Positions 36,343 through 48,083 of a stretch of DNA of 64,000 bases are shown in pieces. Below the pieces are notes generated by a model, which saw only the letters and a program-made list of their open reading frames with translations, searched no databases and was not told the DNA's origin. The DNA lies in assembly GCA_038049695.1 (NCBI GenBank), contig CP142455.1, forward strand, positions 30,169,501 through 30,233,500. The letters are read 5' to 3'. The stretch comes from Cinnamomum chago. Taxonomy: Eukaryota; Streptophyta; Magnoliopsida; Laurales; Lauraceae. Each line of letters begins with the position of its first letter. The first letter of the stretch is position 1. The translations under genes were made by a program, and so were the position numbers.

Positions 36343-36715
36343 ACGGCCATTTGATGAGATCGCCTCGGGCCGGCCTATGCGCCACCTGGGCGTGAAGCCA
36401 TTACAGCCATTTGATGAGATCGCCTCAGGCCGGCCTATGCACCACCTGGGCGTGAAGCCATTACGGCCATTTGATGAGATCGCCTCAAGCCGGCCTATGT
36501 GCCACCTGGGCGTGAAGCCATTACGACCATTTGATGAGATCGCCTCAGGCCGGCCTATGCGCCGCCCGGGCGTGAAGCCAATCCGGCCATTTGATGAGAT
36601 CGCCTCGGGCCGGCCTTTGCGCCACCCGGGCGTGAAGCCATTACGGCCATTTGATGAGATCGCCTCGGGCTGGCCTATGCACCACCCGGGCGTGAAGCCG
36701 TCACGGCCATCTACG
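36343..36715 (+). repeat. 60-bp tandem repeat, about six copies, in the Tat-A 3' region
   Basis: A unit of exactly 60 bp containing CCATTTGATGAGATCGCCTC, GGCCGGCCTATG and GGCGTGAAGCCATTACGG repeats about six times, with a few substitutions per copy. As 60 is a multiple of three, both strands stay open through the array: plus strand as RPFDEIASGRPMRHLGVKPL repeats, minus strand likewise. It lies directly after integrase. Minisatellites in this position are common in Tat elements. Confidence 0.92.
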
Positions 36716-37270
36716 GAGTTACCCTCGGGGGAGAACAAAGTTCCGCCCTGGCGTTAAGCCACTTCGGGTCTCTAGACTTTCCCCAAGAACACGAATCCGT
36801 TCCGGCTTGCAGGCGGGGTTGATGCATAGCCTCTTGCTCGGGACGGTATCGAGGGGCTAAGGCATCATAAAGTTAAGTTAACCTTAAGCACGAGTCAAAC
36901 GTATTACAAGACCTATTGTGTACCAGCCTCATTGCGTCCATTATGGGCAGGGTCAACCATGGTAAAAAAACAGTCCGATCTGCATGACTTCCTGGTTCGG
37001 CTGGGCCCCCAGCATGGGATGCCTTGAACCGAGCCACTTAGACAAAATAAAAAGAGAGAGACAAAAACGACAACAACATAAGAGAGATACGAGAGCACCA
37101 TGGAGCGCAGTTCGAGACAAGATTCATCCACATTACAGTCATTCCATTGCACAAGAATAGTTTGAAAAAGAAGGTTCAGTTTTATTGATCCATTCGGTCG
37201 TACAAGCCGAGTCTTTACAAAAAGAGAGAGGAAAAGAAAATCTTTACAGAAAAAATTTTGCTTCGAGGGC

Positions 37271-37875
37271 TCACGCAGTGGCGCCAGCGTCAGTTCCTTC
37301 AGTCGGAGGGGCTTCGACTGTTGCGGCGGCGTCCTCGATAGAGTCGGGGGCAGGAGCAAGCTCTTGGTCCGAGCCTGGGAACTTAACTGGATTTTGGTAG
37401 TTTGGGTCATCCTCGGGGACGCCCACCTTGTCCAGAGCGGCCAGCCATCCAAGTTCCCAAGCCTTGTCTCGGACGGCCACGACTTGTGCCTCGTACAGGG
37501 AGGTCGCTTCGGCCACCCCCTGATCGTAGGCCGCCTTGGTCTCGGCCTCAAGCATGGCCTCGGCTTCCTCGGTCTGCTCGGCCATCTTCTTCTTGTATAC
37601 TTCGATCTCGGCCTTTGCAGCCTCGACCTCGGCCGTGAGACTCCGGACCAACTTTTCCTGCTCGGCCGCCCTTCTCTCCATTCCCTCCACCGCGGCCTCC
37701 AATGCCTTCTTCTGCGCCTCCGCCTCGGCCCTCTCCGCAGCCCTCTCAGCGCCGCTCTGCCGCGCCCTCTCTAACTGGACGAGAGACCTCTGCACCAGCT
37801 GCAAAATAAACAAGCCACATTGAGAAAAACCATAGCAGAGATAGAAGCTCACAAAAGACTAAGTTCTGGGACACT
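37271..37875 (-). CDS. Tat-A antisense gene, C-terminal coiled-coil exon
   Basis: An acceptor TTGCAG| near 37803 opens a frame on the minus strand. It contains VQLERARQSGAERAAERAEA, EAQKKALEAAVEGMERRAAE and VEAAKAEIEVYKKKMAEQTE, a long Ala/Glu-rich heptad pattern of a coiled coil, then an acidic Pro/Ala-rich tail ending TEGTDAGATA. The upstream exon ends with a donor CTG|GTAAGT at about 37879. Equivalent exons exist in Tat-B. The role of these antisense proteins in Tat elements is not known. The sequence suggests self-association. Confidence 0.6.
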
Positions 37876-38693
37876 TACCAGGAGCCCCGCCTGCACTGAC
37901 ATCCCTGCCAGCGAGGCGTCATCCTGCTCCCGGTGCCGACCCATGTCCCTGGGTAGCGAGCAGGCAGCGGACAGAACTGCCATCACTAGAGGGTTCCCAT
38001 GGACCTGGTCCTCCACTGATACGAGCCTCCCGGGACCCACTAGTAAGGAGGGTCTCCAGGGAGCTGGCCCAAGTGGAGAAACCACCGTGGTCTCGGGCGC
38101 ATCCTCGGTCACGGGCTCTGTCAGAGGCCTCTTCCTCGTCCCCGATCCCTCCTCAACCACGACCCCCCCGGGTTGTTGTTGGCTCTCCGGACGAGGGGGG
38201 GTGTGCGGGCTCTGTCGGCTACCGGAGCAGGGTTGCGCTGGGGTGTCCGCCTCGCGCTGCCGGAGCCGCCGAATGCCAGAGCTGCCTTCACTACAGGCTG
38301 ACGACGGGGCACCATCTCCTCTGAGTCCGGGACTGGAGCAGGGCGGCGAGGTCACCTGATCAGGGGGCTTTCGTTTGACTCTACCTCGGACGAAGAGGCT
38401 TCCGTACCCGACGTAAGTCTTCTCGCCTCGGGGACTACTTGAGGCTGAATCGCCTCAGTCATAGGCGCAGGCGCAGGCTCCCTCCTCTGCGGCTCTGGAA
38501 CGACCTCAGCCCTCTCTGGGCCGGCTTCGGACCTCTTGTAGTAGCCCCTGTATCTGGGCTGGTAGCCAAGCAACGCCCAAGCAGCCCTATTGGAGAAGTC
38601 TGTGCACCTCGCAACCCTCTGGTGCCGCGAATCGCTCCTCACCCAACCGACCGGTCCGGCCTTTCTCTGCTGAGCAGCTGCAAGAGCCGAGAA
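37876..38693 (-). CDS. Tat-A antisense gene, central low-complexity segments
   Basis: Two overlapping minus-strand open segments. 38693-38352 has RVARCTDFSNRAAWALLGYQ, RGYYKRSEAGPERAEVVPEP and ends in SSSEVESNESPLI. 38355-37879 has GVVVEEGSGTRKRPLTEPVT, SVEDQVHGNPLVMAVLSAAC and LPRDMGRHREQDDASLAGMS, with a donor at its end. A frame change near 38350, or a short intron, separates them. They are Pro, Ser and charge-rich linkers between the N-terminal domain and the coiled coil of the antisense product. Confidence 0.5.
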
Positions 38694-38799
38694 GAATCAG
38701 TTCGGGAATACACAAGAGAATAAATGAAAATCAAGTCAAGACTGAAAAGTTCCATACTTAGGACCACCCCGGGTTGACGGGGGATGCTGTATGCTCTGA

Positions 38800-39286
38800 C
38801 CTCCTCCTCGGGGCCGAATTCCTAATTCCCCGAGACAGATATGAGGTCGTCCCCAACATATTTGTTGGAGTCCTCCAGCGCCGTGATGAAGGCCCTTCGT
38901 TTCGGCTTAACGCGAAGGTAGTAGGCAGCCTCCTTCGTTTTACAGATATCATAAACGTCTTCTATGTCACGGACTCCTAGATCTATGTGGAGATGTTGGT
39001 TCAGCGCCACGGTGCCCATAATAATTTTGAAAGCGTTTGGCACTAGTTGGCAGGGGGTAAGGTTCCAGGAACAGAGGCAGGCCCGAAGCAGTGGGTGCAA
39101 CGGGAACCTGACCCCTCCCTCGGTAACCGCTATGAACGGGAAGGGCATCCAACCGTCAGCGTATGAACGGCAGACGTAGTCCACGGGGTCAGCCCTCCGG
39201 ACGAAGACGCCGCCCGGTACCCCAAAGGCGGACCTGAAGCCTTCTATGGCTACTGGGGTGTTAATCCAGTGACTGTAAATCCCCAT
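38800..39286 (-). CDS. Tat-A antisense gene, N-terminal PF04195-like domain
   Basis: The minus-strand frame from ATG at 39286 reads MGIYSHWINTPVAIEGFRSA, then FIAVTEGGVRFPLHPLLRAC, LCSWNLTPCQLVPNAFKIIM and TKEAAYYLRVKPKRRAF. The pattern of a FPL-P-R-L-L-P-QL-PNA motif followed by a charged segment resembles the 'putative gypsy type transposon' domain (PF04195), known from antisense ORFs of Tat elements. It lies between integrase and the 3' LTR on the strand opposite to gag-pol. A TATA motif lies about 240 bp upstream on the minus strand. The exact start and splice pattern are inferred. Confidence 0.62.
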
Positions 39287-39520
39287 GGCTTGTATAAAAC
39301 AAAAGAAAAAGGGGTGAAGGAAGGGGACTGGATGAAAGAAACAGAAGGAAGTAAGAGACGCGGAAGACTTACTAACACAGGAACCTAAGACAGGGACGGG
39401 CAGGGAAGCACCGAGAGGGGACGAAGGCTCTACTCCGAGTACTTACCTCTGGTTCTTACGGTTCTCAATAGCGTCCTTTCGAAAGTGCAAAGTAAGAAAG
39501 GGGAAGAAGACGAAGGCGAG

Positions 39521-39533
39521 CCTACTTATATGG
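39521..39533 (-). promoter_or_regulatory. TATA motif upstream of Tat-A antisense gene
   Basis: Minus-strand CCATATAAGTAGG, about 240 bp before the antisense ATG at 39286. Tat-B has GGTTATAAATAG in the corresponding place. Confidence 0.5.
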
Positions 39534-39825
39534 CAAGGACTCCCCCTTGCTGGCGCCGCTTCCAAAAATTCAAAAAACGTCTCTTCGGAGACCGCGCGCG
39601 TGCCCTGTCCAACAGCGTGGCCAACTAGTTGGCGACGCTTGTCATCGACGGTTCGCCTCCTCTAATGATTTAGGCATGGCATTTATTGCAATTAAACTGC
39701 CCCTGGCGTGCAAGGAGAAGTTGAATGAGCGCCACGCGTCAATAGCCGACGTCAGAACGGGAACTTGTGGTTGTCCTTCGTAATTATAGCTCCCGACCCC
39801 AGGGAATTCGGGATCCCAAGGAGTC

Positions 39826-39841
39826 AGAAGCTAGGGGCAAT
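39826..39841 (+). other. Tat-A polypurine tract
   Basis: AGAAGCTAGGGGCAAT lies immediately before the 3' LTR start TGTGTGGGG. The purine run GGGG fits a plus-strand primer site. Confidence 0.55.
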
Positions 39842-40655
39842 TGTGTGGGGCACCCCTTAATGCACCAGCTAAACAAAGAATGGCGATAATCCCTACTGAA
39901 GTTCCGTTTCGGCTACAGGAGTCTCGGCACGGGAAGTCGAGGTGCTTGCCGAGACCATACCGAAACCATCCCATCTCGGCAAAAACCCGTACCAGAAAAA
40001 GGTGTTCATCCCGGCCCCAGCCGAGGTGAGGAGTTCCGCCCAAGGCAGGCATAGACAGCCGCTCCCGACATCCTAACACAAGGCAGGGTTTGGGCACGCG
40101 CTGATGAGACATACACGCCATCCGAGCCGTCCACTTCCATCCAATCTCTGGCAAAGCCACATCTGGTGGCTACAGCCATATCGGGGTAGGGTCCAAGAAA
40201 GGATCCGATGGGACCCCAGCCGCCAACAAGTCAAGGCGAGACCAGGCCCAACTTGACTAGCATTTAATGCAGCATGGGCTAATTGAACCTTCATTTAATG
40301 CAATGTGGGCTATGATGGGGCTCCATCGATGGCTCTATGGGCTAATATATCCCTAGCAGTCAAATCAAGAGGCCCACCAACAAGTATTCTGAGGCTTCTC
40401 TCATATAAGAGGATCTTCCACTCAGAGACGAGGTACGCACAAACACATGCATGCATCCATTCACTACACTCTCTTCTCCGACTAGCTCCCGGCATTAACT
40501 TAGGCATCGGAGAGCCCTGCGCTGCCCACAGGCAGGGTCTTCTGACCGTTTCCCCTTCCCTTTCAGGTCTGAAGACTGATCAGCTCTCTCCGGTCGTTTG
40601 GATAAGTCCTTTGAGGCACCTCCCTGATTTTGTGAGTTATTTTCCTGCACTTACA
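39842..40655 (+). repeat. Tat-A 3' LTR
   Basis: 814 bp, direct repeat of 29660-30461. Slightly longer because of small insertions such as one after CCGAGACCATACC near 39960. It is followed by the target duplicate GTTCT. Confidence 0.92.
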
Positions 40656-40660
40656 GTTCT

Positions 40661-43600
40661 TTACATAATTTGTGTCATAATCATTTAATTTATTTCTGCA
40701 ACTTTTGTTTCTGCTGATCATTAATCGCAATATGACTTCTAAAGTCTCTCCAAGTATAACAAACAACAGCTTCAGCTCTGATGGAGAAGACAGTTCAAAC
40801 AGATTTAATGAAGATGAATGAATCATTGACCCCGTTCTAGGTATCATCCTTAATAATTAGTCAATGCATTTCTATGGAAGCATCGTTTAATATAATTTCT
40901 GACATGATTTTTTTGTCTTTTATTTTGTAGGTCTTGCCATGTGGTCTTTGAGTCGCTATTAGCAAAATCTTGGATAAAATAGTCTGGCTAGGATTTTCCT
41001 GTCTTTTATTTATGGAATCTTTTTTTTTTTTTTGCCAAGTTGGGTTTTAAGAATGTTTTTATTCAATTGGTTGTTGAATGGATGGAGTCACAATTTTTAT
41101 TTTATTGCTTCCGGGATGAATGGTAGGAGTTGTTTTTGGCCTTTTTCTTTTTACATGTTACATATTATTCAGTTGAATTGAAATAGAGGATGGATGGTTA
41201 TGGATTGACCTTTTCTTCTCACTGTAATTTGAATGGATGGATTGATGTTTTATTTTGGATAGATGTGGCGGGGGCTATGATATGCTTATTTCCATTGCTA
41301 AATTGTGCTAGATATGATTAGTTGTGGCATGCTTGTGTGCTATTGTTATTCATAGAAATTGTTACGCAGTGAATCCATAATCTACAAAAATTAAACTGAA
41401 TATTTCATTGTCTATCCTTCCAGCAAAAACCCATTTTTCAATTTTGGAGCCCACTAGAATATACAGGTGATGTTCTACAGCATGTTTGGGTAAACAAATT
41501 TTATAGTGCATGTTGTCATAGGCAAGACTGGTTTGTAGTGGAAGTGGAAATATAGCTAGTCAGATTATTCCTACAACTAGTTTGAAATGCAAATAGATTG
41601 TAGTTGAATGGTTTGAATCCATTGGCAATAATAGTAACCGGTCAGATTATTCTACTCCTAATTGCTTATTAAAGATCGTTTCCTGCCGATTGCACTTTCC
41701 TTGACTGAAGTAAACTTGTTGCTGGGAAATAGCTCCTATGCAAGAGAAAGTTGCATTTTGCAAGTGATTTAAAATGAAAAAACTAGAGAGCTACAGGACA
41801 TAGATTCCAAACTAGAGCTAGAGAATCTCAACTTTGATTTTATGAAAACACCATGCTTCTTGGTGAAAACACCATGCTTCTTAAGGTGAACAATTATGAA
41901 TCATCTCCCTCATAAATCCTTTCTGCAGAAAGTTTAAATCCATGGCACCAAGGATTCATCCGAAGAGAGGATTCCTCTCCCGTTACCAAAAGTGCCCTTA
42001 GGTAGGATTTCCAAGTCCCATATGTTGCACAAAAAAGTAGGCCAAAATCCGGCTCTTCATCCTCAATATGTAGCTGTACCAAACGAGGATGAGGAAGGTG
42101 CCAGAAAATTCAGCACACTACGGATAAAGGTGCTACACAAACGTTCTCTAGAGAAATCCTTAGTTAAAAGAGTAGACTCGACGGTAGGGCCCATTTATTG
42201 AAATCTAAATCATTCTAAGTAAAGGCTCTATAGATGTATGACGTCTATCGGAGATGTCTACTCCGTTGGAAGAGTGATTAATACACTCTTATGTGTATTT
42301 ATTATCTTTTTCATCAAATGGTCAATCTAATGGTTGGACGAACTCTGAATCGTATGTAAAATTTGAGAATGCCCCATCTACATGGAGGACCTTTCTTTTG
42401 AGCTCTTCCTATTTCAGTTTTAGACCAATCTTCTTAAAACTTGAGACTCCAACCCAAAGGGTTATCGGCCGAGCCAAACTAGTTTATGCTTTTAAGACCA
42501 ATTCTATCCAAATCCTCTCGAGCTCAAGAACTCAACTAGAAATTCATGAGCTTCCTTTACAAGCCTACGATGAAAAATCTAGATAGCATCTTTAATGGGA
42601 CCTCCCCAAATAACACCTTAATAGAATTTGGGCCACCAACGTATTGATCGTTATTTAAAAATTGGATTTTTATAAAAACTTACTCATGTTGCATTGTCCA
42701 ACTTTAATTGGTATAAAATGCATGCCAACAAAGCTAAAATAAGAGGGGGTATTTATTTTTGAGCGGTTTAAATTTTTTGTTGATGATTGGATTTTTAATT
42801 AAGATTATGATGTGGCCGAAGTCTACATGGCGCAAAGTGCACATCCTAACAAGGCCCATAAGAATCCCGCTAATAATTGATCAAAATTTGGGGTCTAAAC
42901 AATCCAAAATTGAGCTTAAACATGAATTTTAAGGGTCGTGTTGACATTTTAGAAGATTGCATCACCGGCTGCATTCCAATTTAGAAAATTTTGAGAACTC
43001 AGATTTGTTGCATACCCTCTCATCAATTGATGAGCCATGTGAGTCCCATGGACAGATTTGTCAAGAGGGTCTGAGCGATCCTGTTGCTTGGAGGGGTCTG
43101 ATTTCTTTGATATTTCCACCAAATTCTTGCTAATTGTGTCTATTAGGTTCTCATGACTTGGAAAAAGTGATAAAAAGTGGCAAGTGTTGATTAGATTGGA
43201 ATTAATTAGGATTTTGTAGTGTAAGTGGTCGGCTGTAACAATCTTTGGTGAACTTTAGCAATTTTAGGTGTTTATTGGTCCTATTTAGAAAACAGATGTA
43301 TTAGGAACCAAAAAGATTAAAAGAATGGTGCAACCCGAGGATTAGTCTGGTTGGGTCAAAAACCACGAAGACTTTCCTTTTCTCCCCCTTTTTTCCTTTT
43401 TTATTTTAGCCAATAGATAGGGTGACTGAGTACAACTGGCTAAATAAAATTGAGATTATCTCCTTGGATTTCTGTGATGCTTTTCTCTTTTTAGTGCCCA
43501 TTTTGCACAATCGATATATCAAGTGCCTTGATCATTGCCTGTGACTGTGGTGCATCATCAGGACTAGGTGTAATGTTTTGACACTTTCACTTTCGTTTGC

Positions 43601-45118
43601 GTTCTTTGACTGCATCAATTTTTCATGACAAACTTCAAATAGTAGGAACAACTCTTGAAGTAAAATTTTGAGATAACTTATTGAATAATGACGTTTATTT
43701 TGAACGGTTTAATTTTTTTTCCATATGGGAATAACATATGAAAGAATATTTAATCATATAGGGTTATTTTAGTTAGAGAGAATAAAAGGTACCTCATAGA
43801 TGATGAAAGTTATACAAATTATAATGTATTTCATGGATAGATAGGTATAATAAGTGAAGGGCAGCATCATGGTTGAGACTTCCCAAGAGGACGGTCAGCT
43901 TTTGCAGGCGACCAGGCGTATGCACCTTATCATGCATAAGATCACATGCACTAATGTATATTTGCAATGGATTTTTGCGCGGCATGACGAAAACCTTCAT
44001 TTTCTAATGGTGACTAAAATCTTGTGGGGCCCACTTTCTTTTTATTTAAAGTTATGGTTGGCTAATGGCGTGTGAGTTTGCATGAATTCATGTCCCCATT
44101 AACATCATGTCTTATCACAAGTTACAACTATCTAATTGATATTTCATGAAAGGGTTTTAAGTATTTTAATGGGTGAAGGATTAGAATGTGAAAGAATTTG
44201 ATTCAGGCTAAATATTTTAGTGTATTTCGGTGGTTGGAAAGCTTTACGGATCTCTTCGCTCTAGCACACAACCTAGAATGGAATGCCCAATCTAGGGTCA
44301 AAACGTTGAAGAATCCAACGCGAGCTGCATAATCAAGTGTATTCCTCCTGTGATTGGGAAGCTAAGGGAATATTTTCGCCTTTGCCACAAAGAGTAACAC
44401 TTATTGAAGACTTCAAATTATATATAAGGTCAACGGATGAACAAGGATGAAGTATCTTAAAACTTCACTTCAATAGGAATCAATCTTGTCATAAGATTGA
44501 ACACATTATTTATGACATGATCGGCACAATCTTATGAACTATTATTCATGTATATTGATCACATTATCAATCATGTATTCAACCTTGCGACGGGGCCAAC
44601 TTCTATTGAAGTAAAATTTGCATGTATTTCATCAGGTGGAGATGGCATGTATTTTGAACAATTCAAATTACCAATTGTAGGGCCCACGGTAGAGTTCCAC
44701 AAATCCCACTCATGGGAAGCCTGTGGGAGACATTGAGGAGAATCGGAGTCGAGTTTAAAAACAAAGTCATTTATAGGTTTGGACAGTCCTTCTGATCTTC
44801 CCGAGTCCAATGATGTCATTGCATCATTTTGTTTGTCGCGGTTATAATTTTTCCATACTGCTAGAGAATGCTTAATGTTCTGGCTTCTTATGATGGATCC
44901 TTGCCAATATATTTTTTTCATTTTTCGGTTTTAAAATGATTTTTAATTAGAAAATGAACTTTATCATATGAAAAACTTTCACCTTGAGTTGATCTCATAC
45001 TGTGCTTGTGTTCTCCAGCTCCTCGGCCAACCTACATGCATTCCTATCAGTGTGGAAAGAGTCATGTCAAAACTCAACCCCACCAAAGGGTAGAAATTGT
45101 TTTCCCTACCTTCTTCCC
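40661..45118 (+). other. 4.5 kb without a recognisable gene
   Basis: AT-rich, stop-dense sequence on both strands. Short open stretches exist (for example minus 41894-42082 and minus 44571-44921) but show no domain, codon bias or splice context that I can support. No terminal repeats were found. It is probably old decayed transposon and spacer DNA. Confidence 0.4.
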
Positions 45119-45589
45119 TAGGGCTGCACAGAAAATTTGGTATCACCGCTAAACCAATCGAACTGGACGAACCGGGCATTTGAATCGGTTTTAAAGTAGA
45201 TCGGTTCGGTCTACGGTTTGAAAATCATAAAAACAGCTTAAATAGACTGGTTATTTGAACTCTTAGTTCACCACCTAAACCGAACCGATCGGTATATTAT
45301 GTAATTTAAGTATTTGACTATTTAGATTTTAGGATTAAATTTGGCAAGCATTCGACAACTCATGTGCCTCTTGCGCCTCTTCTAGGGTGTCATCCTTTTG
45401 AAAATTTCAATTTCTAATTTAAAAATAAAAAATAAAAATAACTAAAAACAGTTTAATTGACCGAACCAAACCGAACCAAAGCCCTCTAATTGGTCGGATT
45501 AGATTGGTTAATTAAAAAACCGATAGATTCGGTTTGGTAGTTGGTTTTAGTGCTAAACCGATCTGGACCGCCTATGTACAACATCCCTA
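45119..45589 (+). mobile_element. Probable hAT-like MITE (degenerate)
   Basis: The ends TAGGGCTGCACA and the inverse of TAGGGATGTTGTACA form an imperfect terminal inverted repeat. The interior is full of AACCGAACCGA-type words in both orientations, a composition common to plant hAT-derived MITEs. The expected 8-bp duplication is not intact (TTCTTCCC against CGTTTCCT), so the call stays tentative. Confidence 0.45.
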
Positions 45590-46327
45590 CGTTTCCTCCA
45601 TAGAAAATACTTTCTACATGGAATCACGGATTGCACTTGTTCTGAATTTTTGATGCTTTTATGTTGGGGAAAAGCCTTTGCATCCAATAGTAGAAAAAAA
45701 CTTTTTCACAAAAAGAAGTCTCACTTTTCTCCGGCAAGGTAGCCATAGAAACATGACTTAAGATCCAGCTCCCTGCTTCTCTTTTCTAATTTCACTCAAT
45801 TCCTTTTCTTTTCTTTTTTTCCTTTTTCCTTCAAGAGGATGATATATTGACCCAAACTATACAAAACGGGAAACTGCTTCCAGATACATATAGACTAACA
45901 TTACATACAAAACCTGACTAAACCAAAAGAAACAGGGATGTCAAAATTAGATCCAGCTCCCTGGTTCCCTTTTTCTAAATTTCACCCAATTCATTTAAGA
46001 GACATTTATCTTATAAAATCTTTACATTTTGGACTATACATCTAAACGTCCAAATAGTATTGAAAAATTATTTTCAAACACCTAATTTCTCTGTTTGACA
46101 AAATATAGTCTTGGTTGGTCAAGACTTATTTAACAGATGACACAAATGATGTCCCGTGGTTAAAAACAAGTTTAATCCTTTTATCTATTTTTTTTTCATT
46201 TTACAATAATAATTTCTAATTTTAGTTGTCATATAACAATTTGAAATCTAATTAAGGATGGCGATTACTCATTCGATCTGTCAGTATAACTAAGACATGA
46301 CATGGTTATTCAAAGTTTGGTTGACCC
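45590..46327 (+). other. No recognisable gene
   Basis: AT-rich spacer between the MITE-like element and the LINE fragment. It includes a degenerate internal repetition of AGATCCAGCTCCCTG-TTCCCTTTTTCTAA at about 45770 and 45950. Confidence 0.4.
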
Positions 46328-47186
46328 TATTATCTTTTTGTTGAGTTTGAGTTGGCGCATTCCCCCCCAGCTGCCATCCCAGCTCAAGGAGTATCTTATG
46401 CAATCCACTAGTCACATTACCATTCCCCCTGAGACAAGCAATGTTCCAGACTCCCTCATATGGCCTGGGAGCTCCTCTGGAGCTTTCTCCATTAAGGTTG
46501 CCTGGAACTCAATCAGGATTGCTGCTGCTGAAGTCCCATGGCATAAACTGATCTGGAACAATCTCATCCATCCCAGAATTGCTTGCATGAGTTGGCGCCT
46601 TTTCCATAGAAGAACCCCGACGGACAGTTGGGCTAAATCTAAAGGTTGCAGCTTAGCCTCCAGATGCTTCAACTGTTTTAAAGCTGAAGAAAATGAACCT
46701 CACATGTTCTTCACTTGCAATATGGCATCAGCTTTTCGGCATTGGCTGCTCACAAGTTGTGGGGTTCCTCTTTCTTCTTCTCTCTCTGCTTATTCCATTT
46801 GGTTGGCAATTTACTCTGCTGGAGATACTCAAGGTAGGAACTGTGCTGCAGCCATCTTCTTCCACCCTATCTCAATCCTATGGTCTCTTCGGAACAACTC
46901 CAAACACAACTCTATAACTCCTTCCCTGGAGAGAGCTAAAGTGATCTTCAAGGACAGCATAAAAGGCATGGTCTCTACTGCCAAAGTGTTGCATCCCCAC
47001 CCCATCTTGGCTGCTTTGGGAATTCCCATTTAACTATTCTTTCTCTGTCTTTTCTGGAGCTTGATCCAGGCTTCTTCTTTCATTGTTTTGTTTTAATAGC
47101 TTTCCTCTTCTCTCTGTCTTTCTCTGTGTTATCTTGGTTGCCTTTCTTCTGTATTGGGGGCCTTGCCCTTTCTTCTAAAAAAAAAT
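46328..47186 (+). mobile_element. 5'-truncated LINE (L1-type non-LTR retrotransposon)
   Basis: The coding 3' end of a plant L1 reverse-transcriptase protein is open to 47033. It carries DSLIWPGSSSGAFSIKVAWN, then the zf-RVT region IWNNLIHPRIACMSWRLFHR, RTPTDSWAKSKGCSLASRCF, CFKAEENEPHMFFTCNMAS, ending in HPHPILAALGIPI. A 3' tail of about 150 bp closes in a short A run (about 47177-47186). Possible flanking repeats AGTTTGGTTGA (about 46313-46323) and AGTTTGGGTTGA (after the A run) support target-primed insertion with 5' truncation. The enzyme would copy its own RNA at the target. Only the C-terminal end remains. Confidence 0.8.
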
Positions 47187-47653
47187 AGTTTGGGTTGATA
47201 TTTATGGCCAAAATACTAGATGGGTCAGGTTTGGTTTGAGTTTATTCAACCTATTAATACAACTCTAATAATCTGGTAAATGTCAATTAAATCATCATCC
47301 CCAATTGTCTTATCAAACTATTATGTACATTCCAATAAGAAATCATGATTTTTTAAACTCAAAAAATAAAGATTAGAAGATTTTCCAACAATATTTGATA
47401 AGGAGGACTGCACTATCACATATTTACAAACAATATCACAGGGTCCTCTAAATAATTGGGCCAAGAGGCAGGGATTATAGAATAATTTTTCTTTCTTCTA
47501 AATATATATTTCCAATGGCCGACCAGTTTTCCATCATTTAGATCCTAGACCTATATTCAAAATCCCATGTGTCGTACAACTATCCTTAACACTCCTCTCT
47601 CTTCTTTAAAATACCGTGACATTAAAAAAAATCCCCCCGCTCTCAAAACCTAA

Positions 47654-48080
47654 GGGTCCGTTTGGGAAGGGAGGAGGGGAGGGGAGGGGAGGGAAAATTT
47701 GAGGGGGAAGGAAAATGAAGGGGAGGGGAGGGAAAATTAATTTTCCCTCCTCTTGTTTGGAAAGTAAAAAAGTAAGGGGAAGGAAAGTGAAAAAGTATAA
47801 TTTTGTTTGTTAGTGAGGTACAGAAAAAAAAACTATTTTACCCTTTCTTTTGAAAAAAATTAAAATAGAGTCTAAGGGCATTTTAGTCATTTCATCAATC
47901 CATAATCACTTTCCCCTCATTTTCCCCCCTGTTTTGGAGGGAAAATTTTTGAGGCAAAAAGGCAACTTTTTCCCTCCATTTTCCCTCCCCCCTTCCCAAA
48001 CACCCTCTAAAATCACTTTCCCTCCACTTTTCCCCCTTTTTTTCCTCCCCCCCCCCCCCCCCCCCTTCCCAAACAGGCCC
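47654..48080 (+). mobile_element. Tourist-type (PIF/Harbinger) MITE, 427 bp
   Basis: The terminal inverted repeats GGGTCCGTTTGGGAAGG and CCTTCCCAAACAGGCCC flank a low-complexity GGGGAGGGAAAATT-rich interior ending in a C run. A TAA target duplication is present on both sides (47651-47653, 48081-48083), the normal PIF/Harbinger target. A transposase of this superfamily, though broken, is at 21825-23596. Its own termini were not found, so a link is not shown. Confidence 0.85.
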
Positions 48081-48083
48081 TAA

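Larger units (their letters stand above)
29660..40655 (+). mobile_element. Tat-A: full-length Tat-lineage Ty3/gypsy retrotransposon, 10,996 bp
   Basis: Two direct LTRs (29660-30461, 39842-40655) begin TGTGTGGGGCACC and end CACTTACA. A 5-bp duplication GTTCT flanks the element (29655-29659, 40656-40660). Domain order on the plus strand is gag, protease, RT, RNase H, a second RNase H, integrase, which is the Tat arrangement. A 60-bp tandem repeat and an antisense gene fill the space before the 3' LTR. Several nonsense and frameshift changes, and a lost RT catalytic residue, show it is not autonomous now. Confidence 0.93.

Noticed and set aside
36307-36757. 143-residue proteins on both strands over the 60-bp repeat
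   Set aside because: The frames are open because the repeat unit is a multiple of three. No start context or domain supports either strand.
46302-47033. A host gene encoding a 243-residue protein
   Set aside because: The sequence is the zf-RVT end of an L1-type reverse transcriptase with a poly-A end, so it is a LINE fragment.
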